Below, in pieces: positions 15,561 through 24,637 of a stretch of DNA of 64,000 nucleotides. The notes under the pieces were generated by a model, which saw only the letters and a list, made by a program, of their open reading frames with translations, had not been told where the DNA came from and ran no database searches. A program made the translations under genes and the position numbers. Position 1 is the first letter of the stretch, and the number at the start of each line of letters is the position of its first letter. Source of the DNA: Streptomyces sp. CB02056 (GTDB lineage Bacteria; Actinomycetota; Actinomycetes; Streptomycetales; Streptomycetaceae); NCBI RefSeq assembly GCF_001905545.1, contig NZ_LIPD01000007.1, positions 62,001-126,000 on the forward strand, given 5' to 3'.

Positions 15561-18362
15561 ATGACCGGGTTCCAGCGATGGGGCGTCACCACGGCGATGG
15601 TGGGCCGCGAGGACGAGCAGGCGGAGCTCGCGGCGTTCGTGACGGCCGCGACGGGCCAGGCGCTGGTCCTGCGGGGGGAGACGGGGGTCGGCAAGAGTTC
15701 GTTGTTGAGCCACGCCGCCGCGCTGGCGGAGCGGGAGAGCCAGGTCGTCATCCGGGCCGCCGGTGTCGAGGCGGAGTCCGAGCTGCCCTATGCCGGGCTG
15801 CACCAGGTCCTCCATCCGCTGCTCACCGACGTCGCGCGGCTGGACGACGGGACCCGGGCGGTGTTCGACGCCGTGTTCAGCGGAGTGCGGGGCGATCCGC
15901 CGTCGGTCATGGCACTCGGCATCGCCGTGCTCAGCCTGCTGTCGCTCTCCGCCGCGCAGCGGCCGCTGCTGCTGGTCCTCGACGACGCGCAGTGGCTGGA
16001 CGACTCCAGCGCCGACGTCTGCGGCTTCGTGGGCCGACGCCTGGCCGGCGGCCCGGCGAAGATGCTGGTCGCGGTCTGCAGCGACATCACGTCCCGCTTC
16101 GACACCGCCGCACTGCCCGAACTGCCGGTCACCGCCCTCACCGACGAGGACGCGGCCCGCCTGCTGGACCACCGGTACCCGGAGCTGAGCCGACAGGTCC
16201 GTCGAATCGTCCTGGAGCGGGCCCGGGGCAACCCGCTGGCCCTGCTGGAGCTGCCCGCCCACTTCGCCGGCCGGTCGAGCGATCTCCCGGTCGAAGACCT
16301 GATCGGTCAGCACGGCGTGCCGTTGCCCCGACGGCTGCAACGGCTGTTCGGCACCCGCATCGCCGCCCTCGACGAGCGGGTGCGGACCGAGCTGCTGATG
16401 GGCGCGCTCGACGGCGCCGGGGCCCCGAGCGGCACCGACACCGTCCCCGGCACCCGTTACAGCATGCGTGACGCCGACACGGCGGTGGCCGCGGGGCTGC
16501 TGGACATCGAGGTGGTCACCGGCGATCTCGTCTTCCGGCACCCGCTCGTACGGTCCGCCGTCGTGCGGATGGCCACTCCCAACCAGCGCCGCGCCGCCCA
16601 CCTGGCGCTGGCACAGGTTCACCGGGAGAACCTCGAACGCCGGGCGACGCACCTGGCGGCGGCAACGGTCGATCCGGACGAGGACGTCGCCGACATCCTG
16701 GAGGCGGCGGCCGAGTCGGCGACCCGGCGCGGCGGCGCGCTGGCGGCCGTGGCCTGGCTGACCCGGGCCGCCGAGCTCAGCGAGACCCACACCGGCCGGT
16801 CCCGGCGCCTGGCCGACGCGGCCTTCGTCGCCGCTCACGCCGCCCGCCTCGGCCAGGCGCACCGGCTGGTCCAGGCGGACCTCACGCCCGGCTCGACGGG
16901 GTCGCCGGCCTCGGTGCTGGCGGCCGCCTACCGGGCGCTCCACCAGGACGGGGACGTCCGCTCCACGCACCGCCAGGTCTCGGCCGCGATCGAGAAGCTC
17001 CGGGACGGCGGGTCGGCCGTCGCGTCGACCGTCGGCGAAGCCGAACCTGACGAGGTCCTCACCCGGCTGGTGGTCCTGCTCCTGACGATCAGCCAGTACA
17101 GCGGGGACCGCGCGGCCTGGGAGAGCACGCACGAACTCCTCGCCTCCCTGGGCAGCCTCCTCACCCGACGCTCGCGTCTCTACAGCGGCACCTGGAGCGA
17201 CGTGACCAGGCACGGAGCCGGCTTCGCCGGGCCGGTGCGACAGGCCGCCGCGACCCTGCCGGACCTGGAACCCTGGGACGTCACGCAGTTCGGCGCGGCC
17301 GCGTACCACCTCGACCTCCTGAGCCACTACCGCCCCCACCTGCAGCGTGTCGTCGACCGCGAGCTGGAGACCGGGGCCGTGGCAACCGGCATGGTCATGC
17401 TGCACCAGATCATGCTCGACCAGTTGACGGTCGGAGAATGGGCCGAGGCCGAGGACACCGGACAACGCGGCCTGGACCTGGCGACCGAGCACGGCCACCA
17501 GCTGTTCGCCGCCCAGAGCCGCGCGTACCTGGCCCAGCTCGCGGCGCTGCGCGGACAGGTCGGGCGGGCCCGGGACCTGCAGGCCGAGGTGGACGCCTGG
17601 GCCCGCCCGCGCGGACTGGGATTCCTGACCCAGGTCGCCGACTCCGCCGGCGCGACCGCCGCGCTGAGCTCCGGCGACTACGAGACCGCGTACCTCTACG
17701 CCATCGGCATCACCCAGCCGGGTGAGTTCCGGCCCTACGCCTACCAGGCCTCGCGCACCCTGCTCGATCTCGTCGAGGCCGCCCGGCACACCGGACGCGT
17801 CGACCAGGCCCGGGCGCACGCCCTCGCCGCCCGCGACGCCGGTCTGCCGGAGGTGTCGCCCCGCCTGGGGCTGATCACCTACGGCGCGCTGGCGATGACC
17901 GCCGAGGACGAGCGGGAGGCCGCCGAGATGTTCACGCGGGCCGAATCCCAGCCGGAGGCCACCCGCTTCCCGTTCGAGCTGGCCCGGATCCGGCTGGCGC
18001 ACGGCATCCGGGTGCGCCACGTCCAGGGCCCGGCCCCGGCGCAGCAGTACCTGGTCCCGGCGGCCGAGGTGTTCGAGCGGCTGGGCGCGGCCGGCTGGAC
18101 CGAGCGGGCCCGGGCCGAACTGCGCGCCACCGGGGCCCCGCCCCGCGTCCCGACGCTGACCGTGGCCCCGCTGACCTGGCAGGAACGCCGCATCGCCGAC
18201 CTGGCCGCCGGCGGCCTGACGAACAAGGAGATCGGCGCGCGGATGCACCTGTCGCCGCGTACCGTCAGCTCGCACCTGTACCGCGTCTTCCCCAAGCTGG
18301 GCATCACGGCCCGGGCGGCACTGCGCGACGCGTTGAGCCGGACCGACGCGGCGCAGGTCTGA
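15561..18362 (+). CDS. LAL-type LuxR transcriptional regulator
   Basis: A 933-aa regulator of the large ATP-binding LuxR family. Walker A GETGVGKSS (about 39-47), Walker B LLLVLDDAQWLDD (about 136-148), a long helical TPR-like middle, and a C-terminal LuxR HTH (LTWQERRIADLAAGG then NKEIGARMHLSPRTVSSH). The ATG at 15561 is preferred because AAGGGG lies just upstream and family similarity starts there; upstream in-frame sequence is a fragment of another LAL gene. It ends 9 nt before the convergent alpha/beta hydrolase gene. Its targets are unknown. Confidence 0.9.
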   Translation: MTGFQRWGVTTAMVGREDEQAELAAFVTAATGQALVLRGETGVGKSSLLSHAAALAERESQVVIRAAGVEAESELPYAGLHQVLHPLLTDVARLDDGTRAVFDAVFSGVRGDPPSVMALGIAVLSLLSLSAAQRPLLLVLDDAQWLDDSSADVCGFVGRRLAGGPAKMLVAVCSDITSRFDTAALPELPVTALTDEDAARLLDHRYPELSRQVRRIVLERARGNPLALLELPAHFAGRSSDLPVEDLIGQHGVPLPRRLQRLFGTRIAALDERVRTELLMGALDGAGAPSGTDTVPGTRYSMRDADTAVAAGLLDIEVVTGDLVFRHPLVRSAVVRMATPNQRRAAHLALAQVHRENLERRATHLAAATVDPDEDVADILEAAAESATRRGGALAAVAWLTRAAELSETHTGRSRRLADAAFVAAHAARLGQAHRLVQADLTPGSTGSPASVLAAAYRALHQDGDVRSTHRQVSAAIEKLRDGGSAVASTVGEAEPDEVLTRLVVLLLTISQYSGDRAAWESTHELLASLGSLLTRRSRLYSGTWSDVTRHGAGFAGPVRQAAATLPDLEPWDVTQFGAAAYHLDLLSHYRPHLQRVVDRELETGAVATGMVMLHQIMLDQLTVGEWAEAEDTGQRGLDLATEHGHQLFAAQSRAYLAQLAALRGQVGRARDLQAEVDAWARPRGLGFLTQVADSAGATAALSSGDYETAYLYAIGITQPGEFRPYAYQASRTLLDLVEAARHTGRVDQARAHALAARDAGLPEVSPRLGLITYGALAMTAEDEREAAEMFTRAESQPEATRFPFELARIRLAHGIRVRHVQGPAPAQQYLVPAAEVFERLGAAGWTERARAELRATGAPPRVPTLTVAPLTWQERRIADLAAGGLTNKEIGARMHLSPRTVSSHLYRVFPKLGITARAALRDALSRTDAAQV

Positions 18363-18371
18363 TGCCCGCGC

Positions 18372-19187
18372 TCACCCCTGTGGGGCCACGGCCTCGACGC
18401 CGTTGGCGGCCAGCCAGCCAAGGACGTGGTCGGCGACCGAACGCCAGCCGCTGTCGAACACCAGGGAGTGCCCCCGATCGGCGAACTGCTTCAGGTCCGT
18501 CACGGCGGAGGAGTCGCCGTAGAGCTTGTAGACCGAGCGGGTCACGGCGTCCGGGACCATCCGGTCCTCCTGGCCGGAGACCAGCAGCAGCGGTCCGCGC
18601 GCCGTATTGGCCGTGTCCACGACGGTGCCGGCCGGCCCGGTGGCGGTGCCGTCGAGTCCGAGGTCCGCGAGCAGCCGGAGCGGGGCCGGGACGGCGTACC
18701 GGTCGAAGAGCTGCTCGGCCTCCCCCTCTCCGACCGTGTTGACGACGAGGTGTCGGAACCGGGCGCGCGGCAGCTGCCCGAAGCCCGGGTGCCGGGTCGG
18801 GCCGGCCGACATCAGCGGCCACGGCCGGGACCGGCCGTCGGCCGGCGGCACACCGCCGGCCGGCAGCGGCGCGAGGGCGACGGCGGCGCGGCCGAGGTCG
18901 GCCCCGAGGAGGTGCTGGGCGATGAGGCCGCCGGCCGAGTGCCCGATGAGGACCGGCGGGTCGTCGAAGCCGCGCACGACCTGCTCGTAGTGGGCCACGA
19001 GCGCGGCGAGCCCGAGGTCGCGCGGCGGGCCGGGATCGCGGCGGGCCTGGTCGACGGTGTGGGCTTCGCCGGGCCAGCCCGGGACGCACACCGCGTAACC
19101 GTACGCGGTGAACCGCTCGGCCCAGCCCTCCCAGGAGGACATGTGGAACCACGCACCGTGGATGAGGACGACGGGGGTTTGTTTCAC
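18372..19187 (-). CDS. Alpha/beta hydrolase (GHSAGG type)
   Basis: A 271-aa serine hydrolase. The oxyanion motif LIHGAWFH, the nucleophile elbow GHSAGG, the acid in SGQEDRMVPD and the catalytic His in DRGHS are all visible. The GTG at 19187 is chosen because GAAGG lies 7 nt upstream and similarity begins at KQTPVVLIHG. No signal peptide. It is convergent with the LAL regulator and divergent from a Tat-exported hydrolase. The substrate is unknown. Confidence 0.85.
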   Translation of the reverse strand: MKQTPVVLIHGAWFHMSSWEGWAERFTAYGYAVCVPGWPGEAHTVDQARRDPGPPRDLGLAALVAHYEQVVRGFDDPPVLIGHSAGGLIAQHLLGADLGRAAVALAPLPAGGVPPADGRSRPWPLMSAGPTRHPGFGQLPRARFRHLVVNTVGEGEAEQLFDRYAVPAPLRLLADLGLDGTATGPAGTVVDTANTARGPLLLVSGQEDRMVPDAVTRSVYKLYGDSSAVTDLKQFADRGHSLVFDSGWRSVADHVLGWLAANGVEAVAPQG

Positions 19188-19419
19188 GGCCAGACCTTCC
19201 GAATTGCACGCACGACGATCCGCCGGCATCACGGCGCTCCATCGAGGATCACCGAGCGGCAGGCCGGCGGACACAGTCGAATGACTGAATCCGGCGGCCC
19301 GACAGACCCTTCGCGGGTCCGCGGGCGTCTTCCCGCGTCTCGACGTCATGTGACCGATGCGTCCGGCCGGCGGCCGGAGAACAGTGGAGGCACCAGCGGG
19401 TCTCCAGGAAGGATCAGAC

Positions 19420-20487
19420 ATGATCGACAGGCGTGCCTTCACCAAAGCGGTCGGTCTCGGCGTGGGCGCCACGGCCGTGTCGGTCGGCGCGGTCTCGAAC
19501 GCGCCTGCCGCCCTCGCGGCCGGTTCCGACCGGCCCGGCCGCCCGGCCCCGGTCGTCCCGGCCGTCACCGCGGGCACCCACACCACGTTCACCGACCTGA
19601 AGCGGGTCCAGGCCGGCGTGCTCGACATCGGCTACGCCGAGGCCGGGCCGAAGCACGGGCCCGTGGTCATCTGCTTGCACGGCTGGCCCTACGACATCCA
19701 CAGCTATGTCGACGTGGCGCCGCTGCTGGCGGACGCCGGCTACCGGGTGATCGTGCCGTACCTGCGGGGCCACGGCACCACCACCTTCCTGTCCCCGACG
19801 ACCGTCCGTACCGGGCAGCAGTCCGCGATCGCCCTCGACGTCATCGCCCTGATGGACGCCCTGAAGATCCCCGAGGCGGTGCTGGCCGGCTTCGACTGGG
19901 GCTCGCGGGCCGCCGGCACCGTCGCGGCGCTGTGGCCGGAGCGGGTCAAGGCCCTGGTGGCGGTGAGCGGTTACCTGATCGTCAACCTCCCCTCGCAGAA
20001 GAACCCGCTGCCGCCGAAGGCCGAGCGCACCTGGTGGTACCAGTACTACTTCGCCACCGACCGCGGCCGCGTCGCCATGGAGACCAGGCAGAACCGGCAC
20101 GACCTGTGCCGACTGGTGTGGGAGGAGACCTCCCCCACCTGGAGGTTCGACGACGCCACCTTCGAACGCACCGCGGCGGCGTTCGAGAACCCCGACTACG
20201 CCGCCATCGTGATCCACAACTACCGCTGGCGTCTGGGCCTGGCCGACGGCGAGCGCCGCTACGAGCACTACGAGCGGCTACTCGCGGCCCGACCGCCCGT
20301 CACGGTGCCGGCCATCGCCGTGGACCCCGCCCTCGACCCGTTCCTGCCCACCACCGACGGCAGTGGGTACCGGAAGTTCTTCACCGGCCCCTACGAGCAC
20401 CGCGTCCTCACCGGCATCGGCCACAACGCGCCGCAGGAGGCGCCGACGGCGTTCGCCCAGGCCGTGGTGGACGCCGACCATCTGTGA
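19420..20487 (+). CDS. Tat-exported epoxide-hydrolase-like alpha/beta hydrolase
   Basis: A 355-aa protein. The N-terminus MIDRRAFTKAVGLGVG fits a twin-arginine signal (RRAFTK), with a likely cleavage near ALAAG (about residue 35). The mature part has CLHGWPYD and the nucleophile elbow GFDWGS, where Asp replaces Ser as in epoxide hydrolases and haloalkane dehalogenases, and a late His in GIGHNAPQ. AGGAAGG precedes the ATG. Export as a folded enzyme is expected. The substrate is not predictable. Confidence 0.85.
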   Translation: MIDRRAFTKAVGLGVGATAVSVGAVSNAPAALAAGSDRPGRPAPVVPAVTAGTHTTFTDLKRVQAGVLDIGYAEAGPKHGPVVICLHGWPYDIHSYVDVAPLLADAGYRVIVPYLRGHGTTTFLSPTTVRTGQQSAIALDVIALMDALKIPEAVLAGFDWGSRAAGTVAALWPERVKALVAVSGYLIVNLPSQKNPLPPKAERTWWYQYYFATDRGRVAMETRQNRHDLCRLVWEETSPTWRFDDATFERTAAAFENPDYAAIVIHNYRWRLGLADGERRYEHYERLLAARPPVTVPAIAVDPALDPFLPTTDGSGYRKFFTGPYEHRVLTGIGHNAPQEAPTAFAQAVVDADHL

Positions 20488-20507
20488 CCCCTGCTGATCC
20501 CGCACGG

Positions 20508-20563
20508 CTGTCACCGCATGGCCGTCACCGCATCGCCGTCACCGCACGGCCGTCACCGCACGG
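20508..20563. repeat. Four tandem 14-bp repeats
   Basis: Four end-to-end copies of (C)CGTCACCGCA(C/T)(G/C)G: 20508-20521, 20522-20535, 20536-20549 and 20550-20563. They differ at one to three positions. The last copy contains the TGA stop of the minus-strand LAL gene (20553-20555). They fill the gap between convergent genes. Confidence 0.85.
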
Positions 20564-23276
20564 ACAGGGCGCCGTCGATCTCTCGACGGGAGGAGATCCC
20601 CAGCTTGGCGAAGACCTTGCGCAGGTGCCACTCGACCGTACGGGGGCTGAGGAACAGGTGCTCGCCGATCTCCGCGTTCGGGTGCCCGGCGGCCGCGAGG
20701 CGGGCGATCCGCGCCTCCTGCGGGGTCAGGACCGGCGCGCCGACGGTCCTCTTGCGAACCGTCTCACCGGTGGCGAGCAGCTCACGCCGGGCCCGCTCGG
20801 CGAAGCCCTCCATACCCGTGCGCCCGGCCGCCTCGTACGCCGCCCGCAGCTCGGTACGGGCCTGCGCGCGCCGGTTCCGGCGGCGCAGCCACTCCCCGTA
20901 CAGCAGTCGGGCCCGGGTCTCGAACACGCCGAGCCCACCGCGGCCGAAGTGGTCGACGGCCTCGCGGTAGCGGTCCTCGGCCTGCTCGGGTGCTCCGGTC
21001 AGGGCTTCGGCGACCGCGTGCGCGCCCAGGGCCCAGGGCGTGCCGGCCCGGCTCCAGTCGGCGAGCCGCTCGCGCGCCCCGGCCGCCACGGCCGGCTCGC
21101 CGGCCCTGGTCGCGGCCTCGACCAGCTCGCCGCACGTCCAGACGTGCACCACGAGGTCCTGGTACTCCCCGCCCCGGAGCGCCGCTTCCATGGCGAGCGG
21201 ATAGTTGCCCAGGCCGTTGTGGAGCACAGCCCTCGCGCACGCGGCTACGCCGACGAGTCGGCCCAGGCCGCGCTGCTCGCCCTCGTGCTCCATCGCCTCG
21301 ATCGCTTCCAGGGCCGGTCGTTCCCGTCCCTGGTACGCGCTGATCAAGGCCGCCGTGGCCGTGCGCGCCACCGAGCCGGTGACCTTGTCCAGGGCCGCGG
21401 CCTCGGCCAGCAGGTCGCCCGCTGGGGAGAAACGCCCCGCGAAGCCCAGCGCGGACGCCTGATAGGGCAGCGCCGTCGAGAGGAGCGACAGGGTTCCCGT
21501 CCGGCGTGCGAAGCGGACCGCCCGGCCGCCGATGTCCAGCCAGCCCTGGAGATCGCCCAGCTCCGCGGCGGCGTTCGCGGCCGCCCACAGGACGGACGGA
21601 TCCTCCTCGTCGGTGAGGGAGCGCAGCGCCCGTGCCAGCTGCGGGAAGACGGCAGCCGGCCCGTCCACGCTCCGGGCGACCAGGGCCCTGAGGAAGACTC
21701 CCGCCGGCTCGTCGCCGGGCGGCAGGTCCCGAGCGGCCTCGGCGACCCGGCGCAGTGCGCCTTCGTCGTACCGGCCGACCCAGATGGCCGCGTCGTACGC
21801 CGCGAGGCAGGTCTCCCGCGCGAGGGCCGGGTCGAGGTCCCTGAGCCGACCCGCCGCGTCGAGCAGCGGCTGCACCGCGCCCCTCCCCGAGTCGGTCATG
21901 GACGACGCCTTGGCCCGCAGCCGGCCGGCATGGGCCTGCTGCAGCCGGTCCAGCGGCCCCAGCTCCGCGGCGGCGAGCAGGTCGGGCACCCGGGCCGGCA
22001 CGCCCGCCGCGACATGGGCCGCCGCGGCCGCCAGAGCGCGCCGCGCCCGCGCCTCCGGACAAGGGGTGAGCGCGGCGGCACGCTCCAGGAAAGAGGCGGC
22101 GGCCGCCCTGCCGCCGCGTGCCAGGGCCCGGTCGGCGGAGCTCTCCAGTGCGGCCGCCACCTGTTCGTCCGGCCCGACCGCGGCGTGGGCCAGGTGCCAG
22201 GCCCGCCGGTCGGGGTCGCGCTCGGCGTCGGTGGCCTCGGCCAGGGCCGCGTGCGCCGCATGCAGCGCCGCGGCATCCGCGCCGCGCCACACCGCCGAAC
22301 GCACCAGCGGGTGCCGGAACCGCACAGCGGCTCCCAGGGTGATCAGGTCCGCGGCCTCGGCCGGCGCCACGGCCTCCGGCCCGATGCCCAGCAGACGCAG
22401 GGCGTGCCACAACAGCGGCCCGTCGCCGACCGGTTCGACCGCCGCGACCAGCAGCAGGGCTCGGGTGTCGGCCGGCAGGGCGTCGACGCGCCGGCGGAAG
22501 CCGTCCTCGAGCCGGGTCGCCAGCGGGCCGGCGCCGGGCCCGCCGAAGCCGAACGCCAACTCCGCCGGCGACAGGCCCCGGGGCAGCTCCAGCAGGGCGA
22601 GCGGATTCCCGCCGGTCTCGGCCACGATCCGGTCCCGTACCCGGGCGTCGACCGGCCCCGGCAGCACGCCGTCCAGCAGCGCCCGGGCGTCGGCATCGGC
22701 CAACCCGCCCAGCGGAAGGTCCGGCAGACCGGAAAGGCCCTCGTCCTCCGCCTTCCCGTCGGTGATCCGCTCGGCGAACACCAGCGCCACCGATTCCGCG
22801 TCCAGCCGGCGCCCGACGAACGCCAGGATTCGCCGGGACATCAGGTCCAGCCACTGCGCGTCGTCGACCAGGCACACCAGCGCGGACCGGGCCGCCGCCT
22901 CGGCGAGGAGACCGAGGACCGCGAGCCCCACCAGCAGCATCTCGGGCGGGTTTCCCGTGCTCAGGCCGAACGCGACCCGCAGCGCGTCCTGCTGCACCTC
23001 CGGCAGCCGGCCGAGGTGCGACAACAGCGGGGCGCACAGCCGTTGCAGGGCCGCATAGGCGAACTCGGCCTCGGCCTCGACACCGGCCGCGCGTACCACC
23101 TGCCACTGCCCCGCCTGCCCGGCCAGATGGTCGAGCAGCGCCGACTTGCCGACACCCGCCTCACCCCGCAGCACCAGCACCCGGCTGCGCCCGTCGCCCA
23201 CCTCGCGCAGCAGACGGTCCAGCACCTCCACCTCCCGGGTACGCCCGATGAGCTGGTGGTTCGCGGACTGCGGCAT
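20553..23276 (-). CDS. LAL-type LuxR transcriptional regulator
   Basis: A 907-aa LAL regulator. Walker A GEAGVGKSA (about 38-46), Walker B LVDDAQWLD (about 131-139), helical repeats and a C-terminal LuxR HTH (LTPQEARIARLAAAG, NAEIGEHLFLSPRTVEWH). The ATG at 23276 has GGAGG 4 nt upstream; that site lies in a perfect 8-bp hairpin, so translation may be regulated. It lies next to the glycosyltransferase end of the peptide cluster, separated by a terminator, and is a plausible but unproven cluster regulator. Confidence 0.9.
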   Translation of the reverse strand: MPQSANHQLIGRTREVEVLDRLLREVGDGRSRVLVLRGEAGVGKSALLDHLAGQAGQWQVVRAAGVEAEAEFAYAALQRLCAPLLSHLGRLPEVQQDALRVAFGLSTGNPPEMLLVGLAVLGLLAEAAARSALVCLVDDAQWLDLMSRRILAFVGRRLDAESVALVFAERITDGKAEDEGLSGLPDLPLGGLADADARALLDGVLPGPVDARVRDRIVAETGGNPLALLELPRGLSPAELAFGFGGPGAGPLATRLEDGFRRRVDALPADTRALLLVAAVEPVGDGPLLWHALRLLGIGPEAVAPAEAADLITLGAAVRFRHPLVRSAVWRGADAAALHAAHAALAEATDAERDPDRRAWHLAHAAVGPDEQVAAALESSADRALARGGRAAAASFLERAAALTPCPEARARRALAAAAAHVAAGVPARVPDLLAAAELGPLDRLQQAHAGRLRAKASSMTDSGRGAVQPLLDAAGRLRDLDPALARETCLAAYDAAIWVGRYDEGALRRVAEAARDLPPGDEPAGVFLRALVARSVDGPAAVFPQLARALRSLTDEEDPSVLWAAANAAAELGDLQGWLDIGGRAVRFARRTGTLSLLSTALPYQASALGFAGRFSPAGDLLAEAAALDKVTGSVARTATAALISAYQGRERPALEAIEAMEHEGEQRGLGRLVGVAACARAVLHNGLGNYPLAMEAALRGGEYQDLVVHVWTCGELVEAATRAGEPAVAAGARERLADWSRAGTPWALGAHAVAEALTGAPEQAEDRYREAVDHFGRGGLGVFETRARLLYGEWLRRRNRRAQARTELRAAYEAAGRTGMEGFAERARRELLATGETVRKRTVGAPVLTPQEARIARLAAAGHPNAEIGEHLFLSPRTVEWHLRKVFAKLGISSRREIDGALSVR

Positions 23277-23280
23277 GGCA

Positions 23281-23306
23281 CCTCCGGGGAGAGTTCCTCC
23301 CGGAGG
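23281..23306 (-). promoter_or_regulatory. Hairpin covering the LAL gene ribosome-binding site
   Basis: CCTCCGGG and CCCGGAGG form a perfect 8-bp stem with a 10-nt loop directly before the start codon at 23276. On the transcript the Shine-Dalgarno GGAGG is the 3' arm of the stem, and a second AGGA lies in the loop. Confidence 0.6.
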
Positions 23307-23391
23307 AGCTGCACCCATCCTACGAAGGGCGGGGCCGGCCGAGTCGCACGGGTTCCGTCACGACCGGCGCGCGGCGGTCAGCCGATGGCAC

Positions 23392-23423
23392 GCGCGGTGG
23401 TGCGGGGCCCGGCACCACCGCGC
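23392..23423. terminator. Terminator downstream of the glycosyltransferase
   Basis: GCGCGGTGGTGC (23392-23403) and GCACCACCGCGC (23412-23423) form a perfect 12-bp stem with an 8-nt loop, between the glycosyltransferase stop and the LAL gene start. It would end the aryA-aryB-glycosyltransferase transcript. Confidence 0.75.
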
Positions 23424-23488
23424 CGTGTCACCTCAGCGTCCTGAAGGCGGCGCGGAGTTCTTCGGCCAGGAGCCGCGGCTGCTCCCGG

Positions 23489-24637
23489 TCAGCGCTCGCC
23501 GACCAGCTCCTCCAGCCGCGAGACCAGCGCCGCCGGGCTGGGCCGGGAGGCGATCTCCGCCTGCACCTCGCGTGCGGTCCGCCGGTAGTCCGGCACGTCG
23601 AGCAGCCGCAGCAGGCCGTCCTGCACGGCGGCCGCGGTCGCCTCGTGCGCGGAGCAGGCCAGTCCGACGCCCCGGGCCGCGATCACGGCCGCGTTCGCGG
23701 GCTGGTCGGCGAGCCGGGGCACGACCAGCTGCGGGACGCCGTGGACCAGTGCGGTCAGCGCGGTGCCCGCCCCACCGTGGTGGACGATGGCGGCGCAGGT
23801 CGGCAGCAGGGCGCTGAGCGGCACCCAGCCGGCCACGCGCACGTTGTCGGGCACCGGGCCCAGGGCCGCCGCCTGGTCCGCCCCCATGGCGAGGATGAGC
23901 TCGACGTCCAGCCCGGCGCACTTCTGCAGGAACGCGGCGAGCTCGCCGAGCTCGCCGGACAGTGGCAGGACACTGCCCAGGGTCAGGCACACACGTGGCC
24001 GGGACGGCGCCGCCAGCGCCCACTCGGGCAGCAGTCGGCTCTCGTTGTAGGGCACGTAGCGCATCGACCACTCAGCCGCGTCGTCGTGGCCCCCCATGCT
24101 CGGCGGCCGGACGTCGATCGTCGCGGCCGCAGCGGCCGACTCGGCCAAGCCCAGCCTGGCCCGTGTGGGTTCCAGGTACTGGGCTATGGAATGGCGGTAC
24201 GTCACCGCTTGTTCGTCGCTGCCCGCCCAGGCCAGCCGAACGCTCTGCTCCACGTAGGGGACACCGAGCGCGGTGGCCACCAGGGGTCCGGCGCCCTGCT
24301 CCAGGGTGGACAGCACGAGGTCCGGCCGGAACTCCTCGGCGACCTTCAGCAGGCCCTCGGCCATCTCCTCGCCGAACAACCCCAGCCCGCCGCGTCGGGG
24401 CCGCGGTTCGCCCGGCGGCGTCATGTTGATCGCGTGGCTGGCCGCCATGAACTCGCCGAACACGTCGCGGCCGGGGCACACGTCGACCGCCGGGAGTCCG
24501 GCCGCGACCAGCGTTTCGGCGGCCTGGCCGTTGTTGGCGACCAGGACCTCGTGCCCGGCGGTCCGCAGCGCCCAGGCCAGTGGGACAGTGGGCAGGAAGA
24601 GGCCGGAGCCCGGGGCGGCCATGGACAGTACTCTCAT
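23489..24637 (-). CDS. GT-B glycosyltransferase (macrolide/EryCIII-like)
   Basis: A 382-aa GT1-type enzyme transferring a sugar from an NDP-sugar to a small-molecule acceptor. The C-terminal donor-binding signature HHGGAGTALTALVHGVPQ (about 284-301) and the following PRLADQPANA are clear. The N-terminus [21 protein letters not shown] shows the usual G-x-x-x-P acceptor-domain start. Its ATG overlaps the aryB stop as ATGA, and GGAAGG is 9 nt upstream, so it is cotranslated with the NRPS genes. Glycosylated arylomycins carry a deoxyhexose on the aromatic core, so it probably decorates the peptide. No deoxysugar genes are in the window. Confidence 0.87.
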   Translation of the reverse strand: MRVLSMAAPGSGLFLPTVPLAWALRTAGHEVLVANNGQAAETLVAAGLPAVDVCPGRDVFGEFMAASHAINMTPPGEPRPRRGGLGLFGEEMAEGLLKVAEEFRPDLVLSTLEQGAGPLVATALGVPYVEQSVRLAWAGSDEQAVTYRHSIAQYLEPTRARLGLAESAAAAATIDVRPPSMGGHDDAAEWSMRYVPYNESRLLPEWALAAPSRPRVCLTLGSVLPLSGELGELAAFLQKCAGLDVELILAMGADQAAALGPVPDNVRVAGWVPLSALLPTCAAIVHHGGAGTALTALVHGVPQLVVPRLADQPANAAVIAARGVGLACSAHEATAAAVQDGLLRLLDVPDYRRTAREVQAEIASRPSPAALVSRLEELVGER

